DNA from: Streptomyces lydicus
GTDB taxonomy: Bacteria; Actinomycetota; Actinomycetes; Streptomycetales; Streptomycetaceae
DNA length: 64,000 nt
Assembly (NCBI RefSeq): GCF_001729485.1
Contig: NZ_CP017157.1
Location: 2,046,001-2,110,000, forward strand
Direction: 5' to 3'
Under the pieces are notes generated by a model that was given only the letters and a program-made list of their open reading frames with translations, was not told where the DNA came from and did not search any database. The stretch's first letter is position 1; each line of letters begins with the position of its first letter. Of the stretch, positions 35,138 to 44,065 are shown in pieces. Made by a program: the position numbers and the translations under genes.

Positions 35138-35806
35138 TTACGCGGCGAGCGCGCAGGGCGGCCCGCGGCGCACGACACAGTGCACGAGCAGGGGAGCGGT
35201 GCGGGCCGGGTGCCCGGTCCGCACCGGGGCCGGCGCCGGGCGGCGGGGTGCCGCGGTGGCGCCGATGACCGCGACCGCGATCAGCAGCGGGCGGAAGGCG
35301 AAGCCGGCCACCGCGCCCAGCAGCTGGGCCAGCGCGGCCTCGCCGCGGCGCAGCCAGCCGGCCGCCAGCAGTCCGACGGCCAGGTGGGCCGCGAGCAGCA
35401 GCAGCCAGACCGTGCCGGTCGCGTCGGGCGCGGCGGCGTCCTCGGACAGCCGGGCCAGCGGGCCGCCGACCGCCCCGCCGCCGCACAGCAGGTCCACGCC
35501 CAGCGAGCGCAGCGGCCCGGCGACCGGCCCGCCCGCCCCGCCGTAACAGGTGTGCTGCCCGATGCTGAAGACCAGGTCGGCGGCGAGTTCCACGGGCACC
35601 AGCAGCGCCGCGATCCGCCAGAAGCCGCGCTCGCGGCCGGCCAGCGCGTAGGCGAGCGCAAAGACGGCCGCGGACAGCGCGGCGACGGTGGCCGGCGGCA
35701 GCGGCATACGGGACAGCAGCACATGGGATGCCGCGGACAGCGTCACGCACAGCGCCGTGAAGAGCGCCGCGCGCAGTGCCCGCAGATGTGCCGCCGAGAT
35801 GTCCAT
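35138..35806 (-). CDS. Polytopic membrane protein, partner of DsbA-like protein (copy 2)
   Basis: A 222-residue five-span membrane protein, paralogue of 33380-34072. Hydrophobic segments lie at about 12-33, 39-57, 63-82, 132-152 and 167-187. Conserved cysteines are Cys20 (ALFTALC), Cys87 (GQHTCYGG), Cys108 (DLLCGGG) and Cys210 (LLVHCVVRRGPPC). The Cys87/Cys108 loop and the invariable neighbouring DsbA-like gene suggest a redox partner role of DsbB or VKOR kind, but no CxxC pair and no quinone motif is visible, so this is inference. Start may instead be ATG 35824, six codons earlier. Confidence 0.7.
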   Translation of the reverse strand: MDISAAHLRALRAALFTALCVTLSAASHVLLSRMPLPPATVAALSAAVFALAYALAGRERGFWRIAALLVPVELAADLVFSIGQHTCYGGAGGPVAGPLRSLGVDLLCGGGAVGGPLARLSEDAAAPDATGTVWLLLLAAHLAVGLLAAGWLRRGEAALAQLLGAVAGFAFRPLLIAVAVIGATAAPRRPAPAPVRTGHPARTAPLLVHCVVRRGPPCALAA

Positions 35807-35927
35807 TGCTGCCGAGTGTGCCATGGGCCGGGGTAAGCGGCGCCTAAGGGGGCGCGAACCCGTACGGACCGGGAATTCCGGCCGTCGCGGGGCCCGCCCG
35901 CCCGGGGCGTCGCCCCCGTCCGGTGCC

Positions 35928-37277
35928 CTACAGGCCGGGGATCCGGCCGTTGCGGAAGAGGTCCACGAAGATCTGGTGGTCGGCGCGGGCCCGGGCGCCG
36001 TAGGAGTGCGCGAAGTCCACCAGCAGCGGCGCGAAGCCCTCCTCGTCGGCGGCGATGGCCGCGTCGATGGCCCGCTCGGTCGAGAAGGGCACCAGGGAGT
36101 GGCCGCTCTCGTCGTCGGCCGCGGCGTGCATCGTGGCCGTCGCCCGCCCCAGGTCGGCGACGACGGCGGAGATCTCCTCCGGGTCGTCGATGTCCGACCA
36201 GTCCAGGTCGACCGCGTACGGCGAGATCTCGGCGACCAGCTGGCCGGCGCCGTCCAGCTCGGTCCAGCCCAGCCACGGGTCGGCGTGGTCCTGCAGCGCC
36301 CGCTGGGAGATGACCGTGCGGTGGCCCTCGTGCTGGAAGTAACCGCGCACCGCGGGATCGGTGATGTGCCGGGAGACCGCCGGGGTCTGCGCCTGCTTCA
36401 TGTAGATCACCACGTCGTTCTCCAGGGCGTCGCTGTTGCCCTCGAGCAGGATGTTGTACGACGGCAGGCCGGCCGAGCCGATGCCGATGCCGCGCCGGCC
36501 CACCACGTCCTTGACCCGGTAGGAGTCCGGGCGGGTCAGGCTCGACTCCGGCAGCGTCTCCAGATAGCCGTCGAAGGCGGCGAGCACCTTGTAGCGGGTC
36601 GCCGCGTCCAGCTCGACGCTGCCGCCGCCGTCCGCGAAGCGCCGCTCGAAGTCACGGATCTCGGTCATCGAGTCCAGCAGCGCGAACCGGGTCAGCGAAC
36701 GGGCGTCGCGCAGCGCGCCCAGCAGCGGGCCCTCGGCGGTGTCCAGGGTGAAGGGCGGCAGCTCGTCCCCGTCGGAGGCCCGGGTCATGGACGCCAGGGC
36801 GTGGATCCGCTCCCGGTAGGCGGCGGCGTAGGTCCGCACCAGGTCGGTGATCTGCTTGTCGCTGAGCGCCTTGGCGTAGCCGATCAGCGCGACGGAGGCG
36901 GCGAACCGCTTCAGGTCCCAGGTGAAGGGGCCGACGTACGCCTCGTCGAAGTCGTTGACGTTGAAGATCAGCCGGCCCGTGGCGTCCATGTACGTACCGA
37001 AGTTCTCGGCGTGCAGATCGCCGTGGATCCACACCCGGCCGGTCCGCTCGTCCAGGTACGGGCCGCTGTCCTTGTCGCCGGCGGTCTCCTGGTCGCGGTA
37101 GAAGAGGCAGGCCGTGCCCCGGTAGAAGGCGAAGGCGGAGGCGGCCATCTTCCGGAACTTGACACGGAAGGCCGCGGGGTCGGCGGCGAGCAGCTCTCCG
37201 AAGGCGGTGTCGAAGACGGCGAGGATCTCCTCGCCGCGCTGCGCGGCGTCCTGCGCCGGGGCGTGCTGGGACGGCAT
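35928..37277 (-). CDS. DUF2252 (kinase-fold) protein
   Basis: A 449-residue DUF2252 protein. The family is related in fold to aminoglycoside phosphotransferases: RVWIHGDLHAENFGTYMD supplies the catalytic-loop Asp and Asn, and NVNDFDEAYVGPFTWDLKRFAAS the metal-binding Asp. DVVGRRGIGIGSAGLPSYNILLEG resembles a nucleotide loop. ATG at 37277 follows AGGAGG. It is divergent from dnaE with 169 bp between the start codons. No substrate is known for the family. Confidence 0.88.
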   Translation of the reverse strand: MPSQHAPAQDAAQRGEEILAVFDTAFGELLAADPAAFRVKFRKMAASAFAFYRGTACLFYRDQETAGDKDSGPYLDERTGRVWIHGDLHAENFGTYMDATGRLIFNVNDFDEAYVGPFTWDLKRFAASVALIGYAKALSDKQITDLVRTYAAAYRERIHALASMTRASDGDELPPFTLDTAEGPLLGALRDARSLTRFALLDSMTEIRDFERRFADGGGSVELDAATRYKVLAAFDGYLETLPESSLTRPDSYRVKDVVGRRGIGIGSAGLPSYNILLEGNSDALENDVVIYMKQAQTPAVSRHITDPAVRGYFQHEGHRTVISQRALQDHADPWLGWTELDGAGQLVAEISPYAVDLDWSDIDDPEEISAVVADLGRATATMHAAADDESGHSLVPFSTERAIDAAIAADEEGFAPLLVDFAHSYGARARADHQIFVDLFRNGRIPGL

Positions 37278-37446
37278 CGCTGGGTGCCTCCTGAAGTGCG
37301 TGAAAGGTACGGAGAGCCGGGCGGATCCGGGTCGCGGATCTGCTCCTGACAACGGGCGAGGCTACTCGTGAGTGCCCCGCGATTGTCAGTGGGGAGTCGT
37401 AGACTTCGACACCGTTCCACCATCCGTCCTCTGGAGGTCCCGCACC

Positions 37447-40400
37447 GTGGCCAAGCCGCCGTTCACGCATCTGCATGTCCACACCCAGTACTCGCTGCTG
37501 GACGGTGCGGCGCGGCTGTCGGACATGTTCAAGGCGGCCAACGAGATGGGCATGACGCACATCGCGATGTCCGACCACGGCAACCTCCACGGCGCCTACG
37601 ACTTCTTCCACTCGGCGCAGAAGGCCGGGGTCACGCCGATCATCGGGATCGAGGCGTACGTGGCGCCCGAGTCGCGGCGCAACAAGCGCAAGATCCAGTG
37701 GGGCCAGCCGCACCAGAAGCGCGACGACGTCTCCGGTTCCGGTGGCTACACGCACAAGACGATCTGGGCGGCGAACAAGACCGGTCTGCACAACCTCTTC
37801 CGGCTGTCCTCCGACGCGTACGCCGAGGGCTGGCTCCAGAAGTGGCCCCGGATGGACAAGGAGACCATCGCCCAGTGGTCGGAGGGCCTGATCGCCTCCA
37901 CCGGCTGCCCGTCCGGTGAGCTGCAGACCCGGCTGCGGCTGGGCCAGTACGAGGAGGCGCGCAAGGCCGCCGGCGAGTACCAGGACATCTTCGGCAAGGA
38001 CCGGTACTTCCTGGAGCTGATGGACCACGGCATCGAGATCGAGCGCCGGGTCCGCGACGACCTGCTGAAGATCGGCAAGGAACTGGGCATCCCGCCGCTG
38101 GTGACCAACGACTCGCACTACACCTACGCGCACGAGTCGACGGCGCACGACGCGCTGCTGTGCATCCAGACCGGCAAGAACCTCTCCGACCCCGACCGCT
38201 TCCGGTTCGACGGCACGGGCTACTACCTGAAGTCCACGGAGGAGATGTACGCCATCGACTCCTCGGACGCCTGGCAGGAGGGCTGCGCCAACACCCGGCT
38301 CGTCGCCGACCAGATCGACATCACCGGGATGTTCGAGAAGCGCGACCTGATGCCCAAGTTCGACATCCCGGAGGGCTTCACCGAGGTCACCTGGTTCCAG
38401 GAGGAGGTGCGGCGCGGCATGCAGCGCCGCTTCCCCGCCGGCGTCCCCGAGGACCGCCAGAAGCAGGCCGAGTACGAGATGGACGTCATCATCCAGATGG
38501 GGTTCCCGGGCTACTTCCTCGTCGTCGCCGACTTCATCATGTGGGCCAAGAACAACGGCATCGCGGTCGGCCCCGGCCGTGGCTCCGCGGCCGGTTCGAT
38601 CGTGGCGTACGCCATGGGCATCACCGACCTCGACCCGATCGAGCACGGGCTGATCTTCGAGCGGTTCCTCAACCCCGAGCGCGTGTCCATGCCCGATGTC
38701 GACATCGACTTCGACGAGCGCCGGCGCGTCGAGGTCATCCGGTACGTCACGGAGAAGTACGGCGCCGACAAGGTCGCCATGATCGGCACCTACGGCAAGA
38801 TCAAGGCGAAGAACGCCATCAAGGACTCCGCGCGCGTCCTGGGCTACCCGTACGCGATGGGCGACCGGCTCACCAAGGCCATGCCCGCCGACGTCCTCGG
38901 CAAGGGCATCGACCTCGACGGCATCACCAACCCCAGCCACCCGCGCTACAGCGAGGCGGGCGAGATCCGGGGGATGTACGAGAACGAACCCGACGTCAAG
39001 AAGGTCATCGACACCGCCAAGGGCGTCGAGGGCCTGGTGCGGCAGATGGGTGTGCACGCGGCCGGCGTGATCATGTCCAGCGAGCCCATCGTCGACCACG
39101 CCCCGGTCTGGGTCAGGCACACCGACAACGTCACCATCACGCAGTGGGACTACCCCCAGTGCGAGTCGCTGGGCCTGCTGAAGATGGACTTCCTGGGCCT
39201 GCGCAACCTCACCATCATGGACGACGCCGTCAAGATGGTGAAGAAGAACAAGGGCGTCGAGCTGGAACTGCTCTCCGTCCCGCTGGACGACCCCAAGACG
39301 TACGAGATGCTCTGCCGCGGTGACACGCTCGGCGTGTTCCAGTTCGACGGCGGCCCGATGCGCTCGCTGCTGCGGCTGATGAAGCCCGACAACTTCGAGG
39401 ACATTTCCGCCGTCTCGGCCCTGTACCGCCCGGGCCCGATGGGCATGGACTCGCACACCAACTACGCGCTGCGCAAGAACGGCCTCCAGGAGATCACCCC
39501 GATCCACCCGGAGCTGGAGGAGCCCCTCAAGGAGGTCCTCGGCCTCACCTACGGCCTGATCGTCTACCAGGAGCAGGTGCAGAAGGCCGCCCAGATCATC
39601 GCCGGGTACTCCCTCGGCGAGGCCGACATCCTCCGCCGCGTCATGGGCAAGAAGAAGCCCGAGGAACTGGCGAAGAACTTCGTGCTCTTCCAGGAGGGCG
39701 CGAAGAAGAAGGGCTTCTCCGACCAGGCCATCCAGGCGCTGTGGGACGTCCTGGTCCCGTTCGCCGGCTACGCCTTCAACAAGGCGCACTCCTCCGCGTA
39801 CGGCCTGGTCACGTACTGGACCGCCTACCTCAAGGCCAACTACCCGGCCGAGTACATGTCCGCGCTGCTGACCTCCGTGCGCGACGACAAGGACAAGTCG
39901 GCGGTCTATCTGAACGAGTGCCGGCGCATGGGCATCAAGGTGCTCCCGCCGAACGTCAACGAGTCCGAGGCCAACTTCGCGGCCCAGGGCGACGACGTGA
40001 TCCTCTTCGGCCTCACCGCGGTCCGCAACGTCGGCCAGAACGTGGTCGACTCGATCATCCGCTGCCGCAAGGCCAAGGGGAAGTACTCCTCCTTCCCCGA
40101 CTACCTCGACAAGGTCGACGCGGTCGTCTGCAACAAGCGCACCACCGAATCGCTGATCAAGGCCGGCGCGTTCGACGAGATGGGCCACACCCGCAAGGGC
40201 CTGACGGCGCACTACGAACCGATGATCGACAACGTCGTCCAGGTCAAGCGCAAGGAGGCCGAGGGGCAGTTCGACCTCTTCGGCGGCATGGGCGACGACA
40301 GTGCGGACGAGGGCCCCGGCTTCGGTCTGGACGTGGAGTTCTCCGACATCGAGTGGGACAAGACCTACCTCCTCGCCCAGGAGCGGGAGATGCTCGGCCT

Positions 40401-40989
40401 CTACGTCTCCGACCACCCGCTCTTCGGGCTGGAGCACGTGCTGTCCGACAAGGCGGACGCCGCCATCGCCCAGCTCACCGGCGGCGACTACTCCGACGGC
40501 TCGATCGTCACCATCGGCGGCATCATCTCCGGCCTCCAGCGGAAGATGACCAAGCAGGGCAACGCCTGGGCCATCGCCACCGTCGAGGACCTGGCCGGCT
40601 CCATCGACTGCATGTTCTTCCCGGCGACCTACCAGCTGGTGTCCACCCAACTCGTCGAGGACACCGTGGTGTTCGTCAAGGGCCGCCTCGACAAGCGCGA
40701 GGACATCCCGCGGCTGGTCGCCATGGAGATGATGGTTCCCGACCTCTCGGAGGCCGGCACCAACGCCCCGGTGACGATCACCATTCCGACGGTGAAGGTC
40801 ACCCCGCCGATGGTCGAGAAGCTCGGTGAGGTGCTCAGCAGCCACCGCGGTTCGACGGAGGTGCGGATCAAGCTCCAGGGAGCGCGCAAGACCACCGTGC
40901 TGCGGCTGGACCGGCACCGGGTCACGCCCGACCCGTCCCTGTTCGGCGATCTCAAGGTGCTGCTCGGCCCGTCCTGCCTGGCGGGCTGA
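37447..40989 (+). CDS. dnaE: DNA polymerase III alpha subunit DnaE1
   Basis: Replicative C-family polymerase. 1180 residues, the normal length for actinobacterial DnaE1. The N-terminal PHP domain has THLHVHTQYSLLDG and AMSDHGNLHGAYDF. The polymerase active site reads GPGRGSAAGSIVAYAMGITDLDP and PDVDIDFDERRR, with the catalytic aspartates. The helix-hairpin-helix region follows, then QFDLFGG near residue 941, a beta-clamp-binding motif. The OB domain is IVTIGGIISGLQRKMTKQGNAWAIATVED. GTG at 37447 has GGAGGT 8 nt upstream. A TAGACT box at 37400-37405 may be its -10. A strong bidirectional terminator follows. Confidence 0.98.
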   Translation: MAKPPFTHLHVHTQYSLLDGAARLSDMFKAANEMGMTHIAMSDHGNLHGAYDFFHSAQKAGVTPIIGIEAYVAPESRRNKRKIQWGQPHQKRDDVSGSGGYTHKTIWAANKTGLHNLFRLSSDAYAEGWLQKWPRMDKETIAQWSEGLIASTGCPSGELQTRLRLGQYEEARKAAGEYQDIFGKDRYFLELMDHGIEIERRVRDDLLKIGKELGIPPLVTNDSHYTYAHESTAHDALLCIQTGKNLSDPDRFRFDGTGYYLKSTEEMYAIDSSDAWQEGCANTRLVADQIDITGMFEKRDLMPKFDIPEGFTEVTWFQEEVRRGMQRRFPAGVPEDRQKQAEYEMDVIIQMGFPGYFLVVADFIMWAKNNGIAVGPGRGSAAGSIVAYAMGITDLDPIEHGLIFERFLNPERVSMPDVDIDFDERRRVEVIRYVTEKYGADKVAMIGTYGKIKAKNAIKDSARVLGYPYAMGDRLTKAMPADVLGKGIDLDGITNPSHPRYSEAGEIRGMYENEPDVKKVIDTAKGVEGLVRQMGVHAAGVIMSSEPIVDHAPVWVRHTDNVTITQWDYPQCESLGLLKMDFLGLRNLTIMDDAVKMVKKNKGVELELLSVPLDDPKTYEMLCRGDTLGVFQFDGGPMRSLLRLMKPDNFEDISAVSALYRPGPMGMDSHTNYALRKNGLQEITPIHPELEEPLKEVLGLTYGLIVYQEQVQKAAQIIAGYSLGEADILRRVMGKKKPEELAKNFVLFQEGAKKKGFSDQAIQALWDVLVPFAGYAFNKAHSSAYGLVTYWTAYLKANYPAEYMSALLTSVRDDKDKSAVYLNECRRMGIKVLPPNVNESEANFAAQGDDVILFGLTAVRNVGQNVVDSIIRCRKAKGKYSSFPDYLDKVDAVVCNKRTTESLIKAGAFDEMGHTRKGLTAHYEPMIDNVVQVKRKEAEGQFDLFGGMGDDSADEGPGFGLDVEFSDIEWDKTYLLAQEREMLGLYVSDHPLFGLEHVLSDKADAAIAQLTGGDYSDGSIVTIGGIISGLQRKMTKQGNAWAIATVEDLAGSIDCMFFPATYQLVSTQLVEDTVVFVKGRLDKREDIPRLVAMEMMVPDLSEAGTNAPVTITIPTVKVTPPMVEKLGEVLSSHRGSTEVRIKLQGARKTTVLRLDRHRVTPDPSLFGDLKVLLGPSCLAG

Positions 40990-41008
40990 CGCCGGAGCGA
41001 GTTACCCC

Positions 41009-41039
41009 GAGGGGCGCGTCCACCGTGGACGCGCCCCTC
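41009..41039. terminator. Bidirectional terminator between dnaE and DUF6243 gene
   Basis: GAGGGGCGCGTCCAC and its exact complement form a 15-bp inverted repeat around one central base. It lies between two convergent genes and can fold equally on either strand. Both strands show few T residues after the stem. Confidence 0.85.
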
Positions 41040-41058
41040 AACTTCGTTGCGCCGTATG

Positions 41059-41226
41059 TCAGTTGTGACCGAAGCGCCGTTCGCGGTTCTTGCGGGCGAG
41101 GTCGCCGGGGGTGGCTCCGGTGGACCGTGCCTGGGCTTCCATGGCCGACTTGTGGGCGTCCTGCTGGCCGCGCTCGGCCGCGGACGCCTTCGGCTGACTT
41201 CGGTTCTGCTTCTTGTCCTTGGCCAT
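41059..41226 (-). CDS. DUF6243-like small basic protein (55 aa)
   Basis: ATG at 41226 with AGGAGG 9 nt upstream opens a 55-codon frame that begins MAKDKKQNRSQPKASAAERG. It ends in DLARKNRERRFGHN, the C-terminal RKxRxxRFGHN ending of a small Streptomyces family (DUF6243). The protein is hydrophilic, rich in Lys, Arg, Gln and Ala, with no membrane segment. Function is unknown. It is convergent with dnaE and divergent from the NYN-domain gene, and probably has its own promoter in the 261-bp gap at 41227-41487. Confidence 0.8.
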   Translation of the reverse strand: MAKDKKQNRSQPKASAAERGQQDAHKSAMEAQARSTGATPGDLARKNRERRFGHN

Positions 41227-41487
41227 GACCGTTGCCTCCTGAGGGGGAATCTGGGATCGGGGCCGGGACCAGACTTACACGCCGGACAGAAGCCTGCATT
41301 TCGGGCAATTACCCTGCGTGATACGGCCGATCACACGCTGTACCCGGGATCCCCGCCGAATCCGCCACGCCGATGATCGAGTTCGGACAGATAACGCCCG
41401 TACGGTCGGGCAGACTCCAGGAGAACTCGTGCCACGGGCCGAGCCGGGGGGCGACCGGACTTCAGCACCTCAGGAAGAGGGTGGAAC

Positions 41488-42789
41488 GTGGATCGCTGTG
41501 TCGTCCTCGTGGACGCCGGGTATTTGCTCGGCGCCGCCGCGAGCCTGCTCGCCGGAGAGCCCGCCCGTTCCCGGATCACGGTCGATCACGCCGCCCTCAT
41601 CCAGGGCCTGCGCCAGCGCGCCGAGGCGGACACCGAACGTCCGCTGCTGCGCATCTACTGGTTCGACGGCGCCCCGGACCGCGTCCCCCAGCCCGAGCAC
41701 CGCCGGCTGCGGGTGATGCCCCGGGTCACCGTCCGGCTGGGCGCTCTGACCCGCAGCGACGGCCGCTGGGCGCAGAAGGGCGTGGACGCCGCGATGCACG
41801 CCGAGCTGACCGAGCTCGCCCGCAACCGCGCCTGCTCCGACATCGTCCTGGTGACCGGCGACGGCGATCTGCTGCCGGGCCTGATGTCGGCGAAGGAGCA
41901 CGGCGTCGCCGTCCACCTGTGGGCCGTCCAGGCCGCCGACGGCGACTACAACCAGTCCGAGGACCTGGTCGCCGAGGCCGATGAGCGCCGGGTGCTCGAC
42001 CGCAGCTGGATCACCCGCGCGGTGCGCGCCAAGGAGCTCGGCGGGCCCTGCGCCTCGCCGCCCGCGCCCCGCCCCGAGATCGCCGCGATCCTCTCCGCGC
42101 CGCTGCCCGAGTCCGCGGTGGCGGCCGCCGCGGCCGCGGCGGCCTCCTCCTCCGGTGGCCCGGAGTCCGGCGCCCGCGGCCATGAGGGCAACGGCGCGGT
42201 CAACGGGACCGGGCACGCCGCGGCCGCCGACGGTGTCCGGGCGGACGGCGCCGAGCCGGGCGCCCCCGCCGGGAAGGGCGTCCCCACCCCCAAGGACCTC
42301 GCCGGACTCGGCCGGGACCGCGCCGCCGGCCAGGGCGCGGCCGGCAACGGCGCCCAGCCCGCGGCCGGCGCCACCCTGCGCTGGTCCTCCGACAAGGGCT
42401 GGGTCGAGCGCGGCGGCCCGCTCGGCGAGCCCGCCGAGACCGCCGGCTTGCCCACCCTCGCCCAGCTCACCAGTGCCGAGCAGCGCTGGGCCGACCGCGA
42501 GGAGGACATCACCGCGGTCGGCGGCGACCCCTTCGAGGTCGGCCAGGTCTTCGCCCGCCGCTGGACCGAGCGGCTCTCCGACCCGGTCCACCTCCAGCAG
42601 CTGTCGACCGAGTACCCGCGCATCCCGCACCGCATCGACGGTGAACTGCTGCGCTACGCCGCCCGGTTCGGGCTGCTCGCCCACAAGGACGACCAGATCG
42701 ACGAGCACGACCGCTACGCGATCCGGGCCGGGTTCTGGCGCGAGGTCGATCTGCGGACGGCCGCCGAGCACGCCCCGGCCGGCGACTGA
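41488..42789 (+). CDS. NYN-domain (PIN-like) RNase-type protein
   Basis: A 433-residue protein whose first ~170 residues form an NYN/PIN-like nuclease domain: CVVLVDAGYLLGAAASLL, RIYWFDGAP, WAQKGVDAAMHAEL and DIVLVTGDGDLLPGL provide the acidic residues expected for metal-dependent RNA cleavage. A ~120-residue Ala/Gly-rich linker follows, then a conserved C-terminal domain (DPFEVGQVFARRWTERLSDPVHLQQLSTEYPRIPHRIDGELLRYAARFG) that looks like a winged-helix/OST-HTH-type module. GTG at 41488 has GAGGGTGGA upstream. The target RNA is unknown. Confidence 0.82.
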   Translation: MDRCVVLVDAGYLLGAAASLLAGEPARSRITVDHAALIQGLRQRAEADTERPLLRIYWFDGAPDRVPQPEHRRLRVMPRVTVRLGALTRSDGRWAQKGVDAAMHAELTELARNRACSDIVLVTGDGDLLPGLMSAKEHGVAVHLWAVQAADGDYNQSEDLVAEADERRVLDRSWITRAVRAKELGGPCASPPAPRPEIAAILSAPLPESAVAAAAAAAASSSGGPESGARGHEGNGAVNGTGHAAAADGVRADGAEPGAPAGKGVPTPKDLAGLGRDRAAGQGAAGNGAQPAAGATLRWSSDKGWVERGGPLGEPAETAGLPTLAQLTSAEQRWADREEDITAVGGDPFEVGQVFARRWTERLSDPVHLQQLSTEYPRIPHRIDGELLRYAARFGLLAHKDDQIDEHDRYAIRAGFWREVDLRTAAEHAPAGD

Positions 42790-42873
42790 CGGCCGCCCGC
42801 CGCCCCGATTGCGGCTCGCCCCCGGGTGCCCCGAGGGCCGGGGACGGCCCGGGGACGCGTACCCTCGTAGCTC

Positions 42874-43884
42874 GTGAGGACGGGCGCAACACAGGCGGAG
42901 CGCGGCGGGCCGGTGTGCGCCGTGCGGGACCTGGTCAAGACGTACCCCGCGATGCGCGGGCGCCGCGGTGCGGCACAGGCGCCCGCCGTACGGGCCAACG
43001 ACGGCATCACGCTGGACGTACACCGCGGCGAGATCTTCGGGCTGCTCGGCCCCAACGGCGCCGGCAAGTCCACCCTGGTCCGGCAGCTGACCGGGCTGCT
43101 GCGCCCGGATTCCGGCAGCATCGCCGTACTGGGCCACGACCTGGTGCGCCACCCGGAGCGGGCCGCCCGGCTGCTCGGCTACCTGGGGCAGGAGTCCACC
43201 GCCCTGGACGAGATGACGGTCGCCCTCGCCGTGGAGACCACCGGCCGGCTGCGCGGCCTGGCCGCCCGGGCGGCGCGCGCCGAGCGGGACGCGGTGGTCG
43301 AGGAGCTGGGCCTCACCGACCTCGCGGGCCGGGCACTGAAGAAGCTGTCCGGCGGGCAGCGGCGGCTGGCCTGCGTCGCCACCGCGCTGATCGGTGAGCG
43401 TCCGCTGCTGGTGCTGGACGAGCCCACCACCGGCATGGACCCGGTCGCGCGGCGCGCCGTGTGGGCGGCGGTGGACCGGCGCCGGGCGGAGCGCGGTGCG
43501 ACGGTGGTGCTGGTGACCCACAACGTGCTGGAGGCCGAGAGCGTGCTCGACCGGGTCGCGGTGATCGACCGCGGCCGGGTGATCGCCTGTGACACGCCCG
43601 GCGGCCTGAAGGACAGGGTGAGCGACGAGGTCCGGCTGGAGCTGGTCTGGCGCGACCGCCCGCCGCTGGACGTCCCCGAGGTCGCCGCGCTGGAACCGGC
43701 CGCCCGGGTCTCCGGCCGCCGCTGGACCCTGCGCCTGCCCGCCGACCGGGCCCGCGCCGCCGTCGCCGCGGTCACCGCGGGCCCCGCCTTCGCGGCCCTC
43801 GACGACTTCACCCTGGCCACGCCGAGCCTGGAGGACGTCTACCTGGCGCTGGGCGGGCGGGGCGAGGGACTGGTGAAGGCGTGA
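42874..43884 (+). CDS. ABC-2 type exporter ATPase
   Basis: A 336-residue ABC ATPase of the drug/antibiotic exporter class. Walker A is GPNGAGKST, the Q-loop GYLGQES, the signature LSGGQRRLA, Walker B LLVLDEPTTGMD and the H-loop VLVTHN. The C-terminal ~90 residues resemble the extra domain of DrrA-like ATPases. GTG at 42874 has TACCCT 8 nt upstream and no clear Shine-Dalgarno sequence, suggesting a leaderless or near-leaderless start. Its last codons and stop are repeated 96 bp downstream. The permease gene follows at 44066; the substrate is unknown. Confidence 0.93.
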   Translation: MRTGATQAERGGPVCAVRDLVKTYPAMRGRRGAAQAPAVRANDGITLDVHRGEIFGLLGPNGAGKSTLVRQLTGLLRPDSGSIAVLGHDLVRHPERAARLLGYLGQESTALDEMTVALAVETTGRLRGLAARAARAERDAVVEELGLTDLAGRALKKLSGGQRRLACVATALIGERPLLVLDEPTTGMDPVARRAVWAAVDRRRAERGATVVLVTHNVLEAESVLDRVAVIDRGRVIACDTPGGLKDRVSDEVRLELVWRDRPPLDVPEVAALEPAARVSGRRWTLRLPADRARAAVAAVTAGPAFAALDDFTLATPSLEDVYLALGGRGEGLVKA

Positions 43885-44000
43885 GCGGGCGCGGTGACCG
43901 GCCGGGGGTCCGGGGGTTGCTTCCCGGGGGCAGGGGGCCTGGCGCTGGGCGGGCGCGGCGAGGGACTGGTGAAGGCGTGAGCGGGGGCGGTGGCCGGCTG
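43842..44000 (+). repeat. Tandem duplication of the 3' end of the ABC ATPase gene
   Basis: About 63 bp (43842-43904) recur at 43938-44000, period 96 bp, with roughly four mismatches by eye. Each unit includes the last codons (LALGGRGEGLVKA) and the TGA of the ATPase gene. The second copy lies in the ATPase-permease gap and makes a ghost of the gene's end. It is probably a recent slippage or duplication event. Confidence 0.85.
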
Positions 44001-44065
44001 AACGCGGGCGGGGGCCGGGGACGTATCGCACATCGGGGACGGAAAGAGGAAGGCCGGGTGGCAGC

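Noticed and set aside
36652..40917. A 1421-codon open frame on the minus strand opposite dnaE
   Set aside because: It is antisense to a complete, motif-rich DnaE. Its product is a Gly/Val/Leu/Arg-biased string without domains, which is what GC-rich third positions produce on the opposite strand.
41470..44031. An 853-codon minus-strand frame opposite the NYN and ABC ATPase genes
   Set aside because: Same composition artefact; both plus-strand proteins have complete catalytic motifs.
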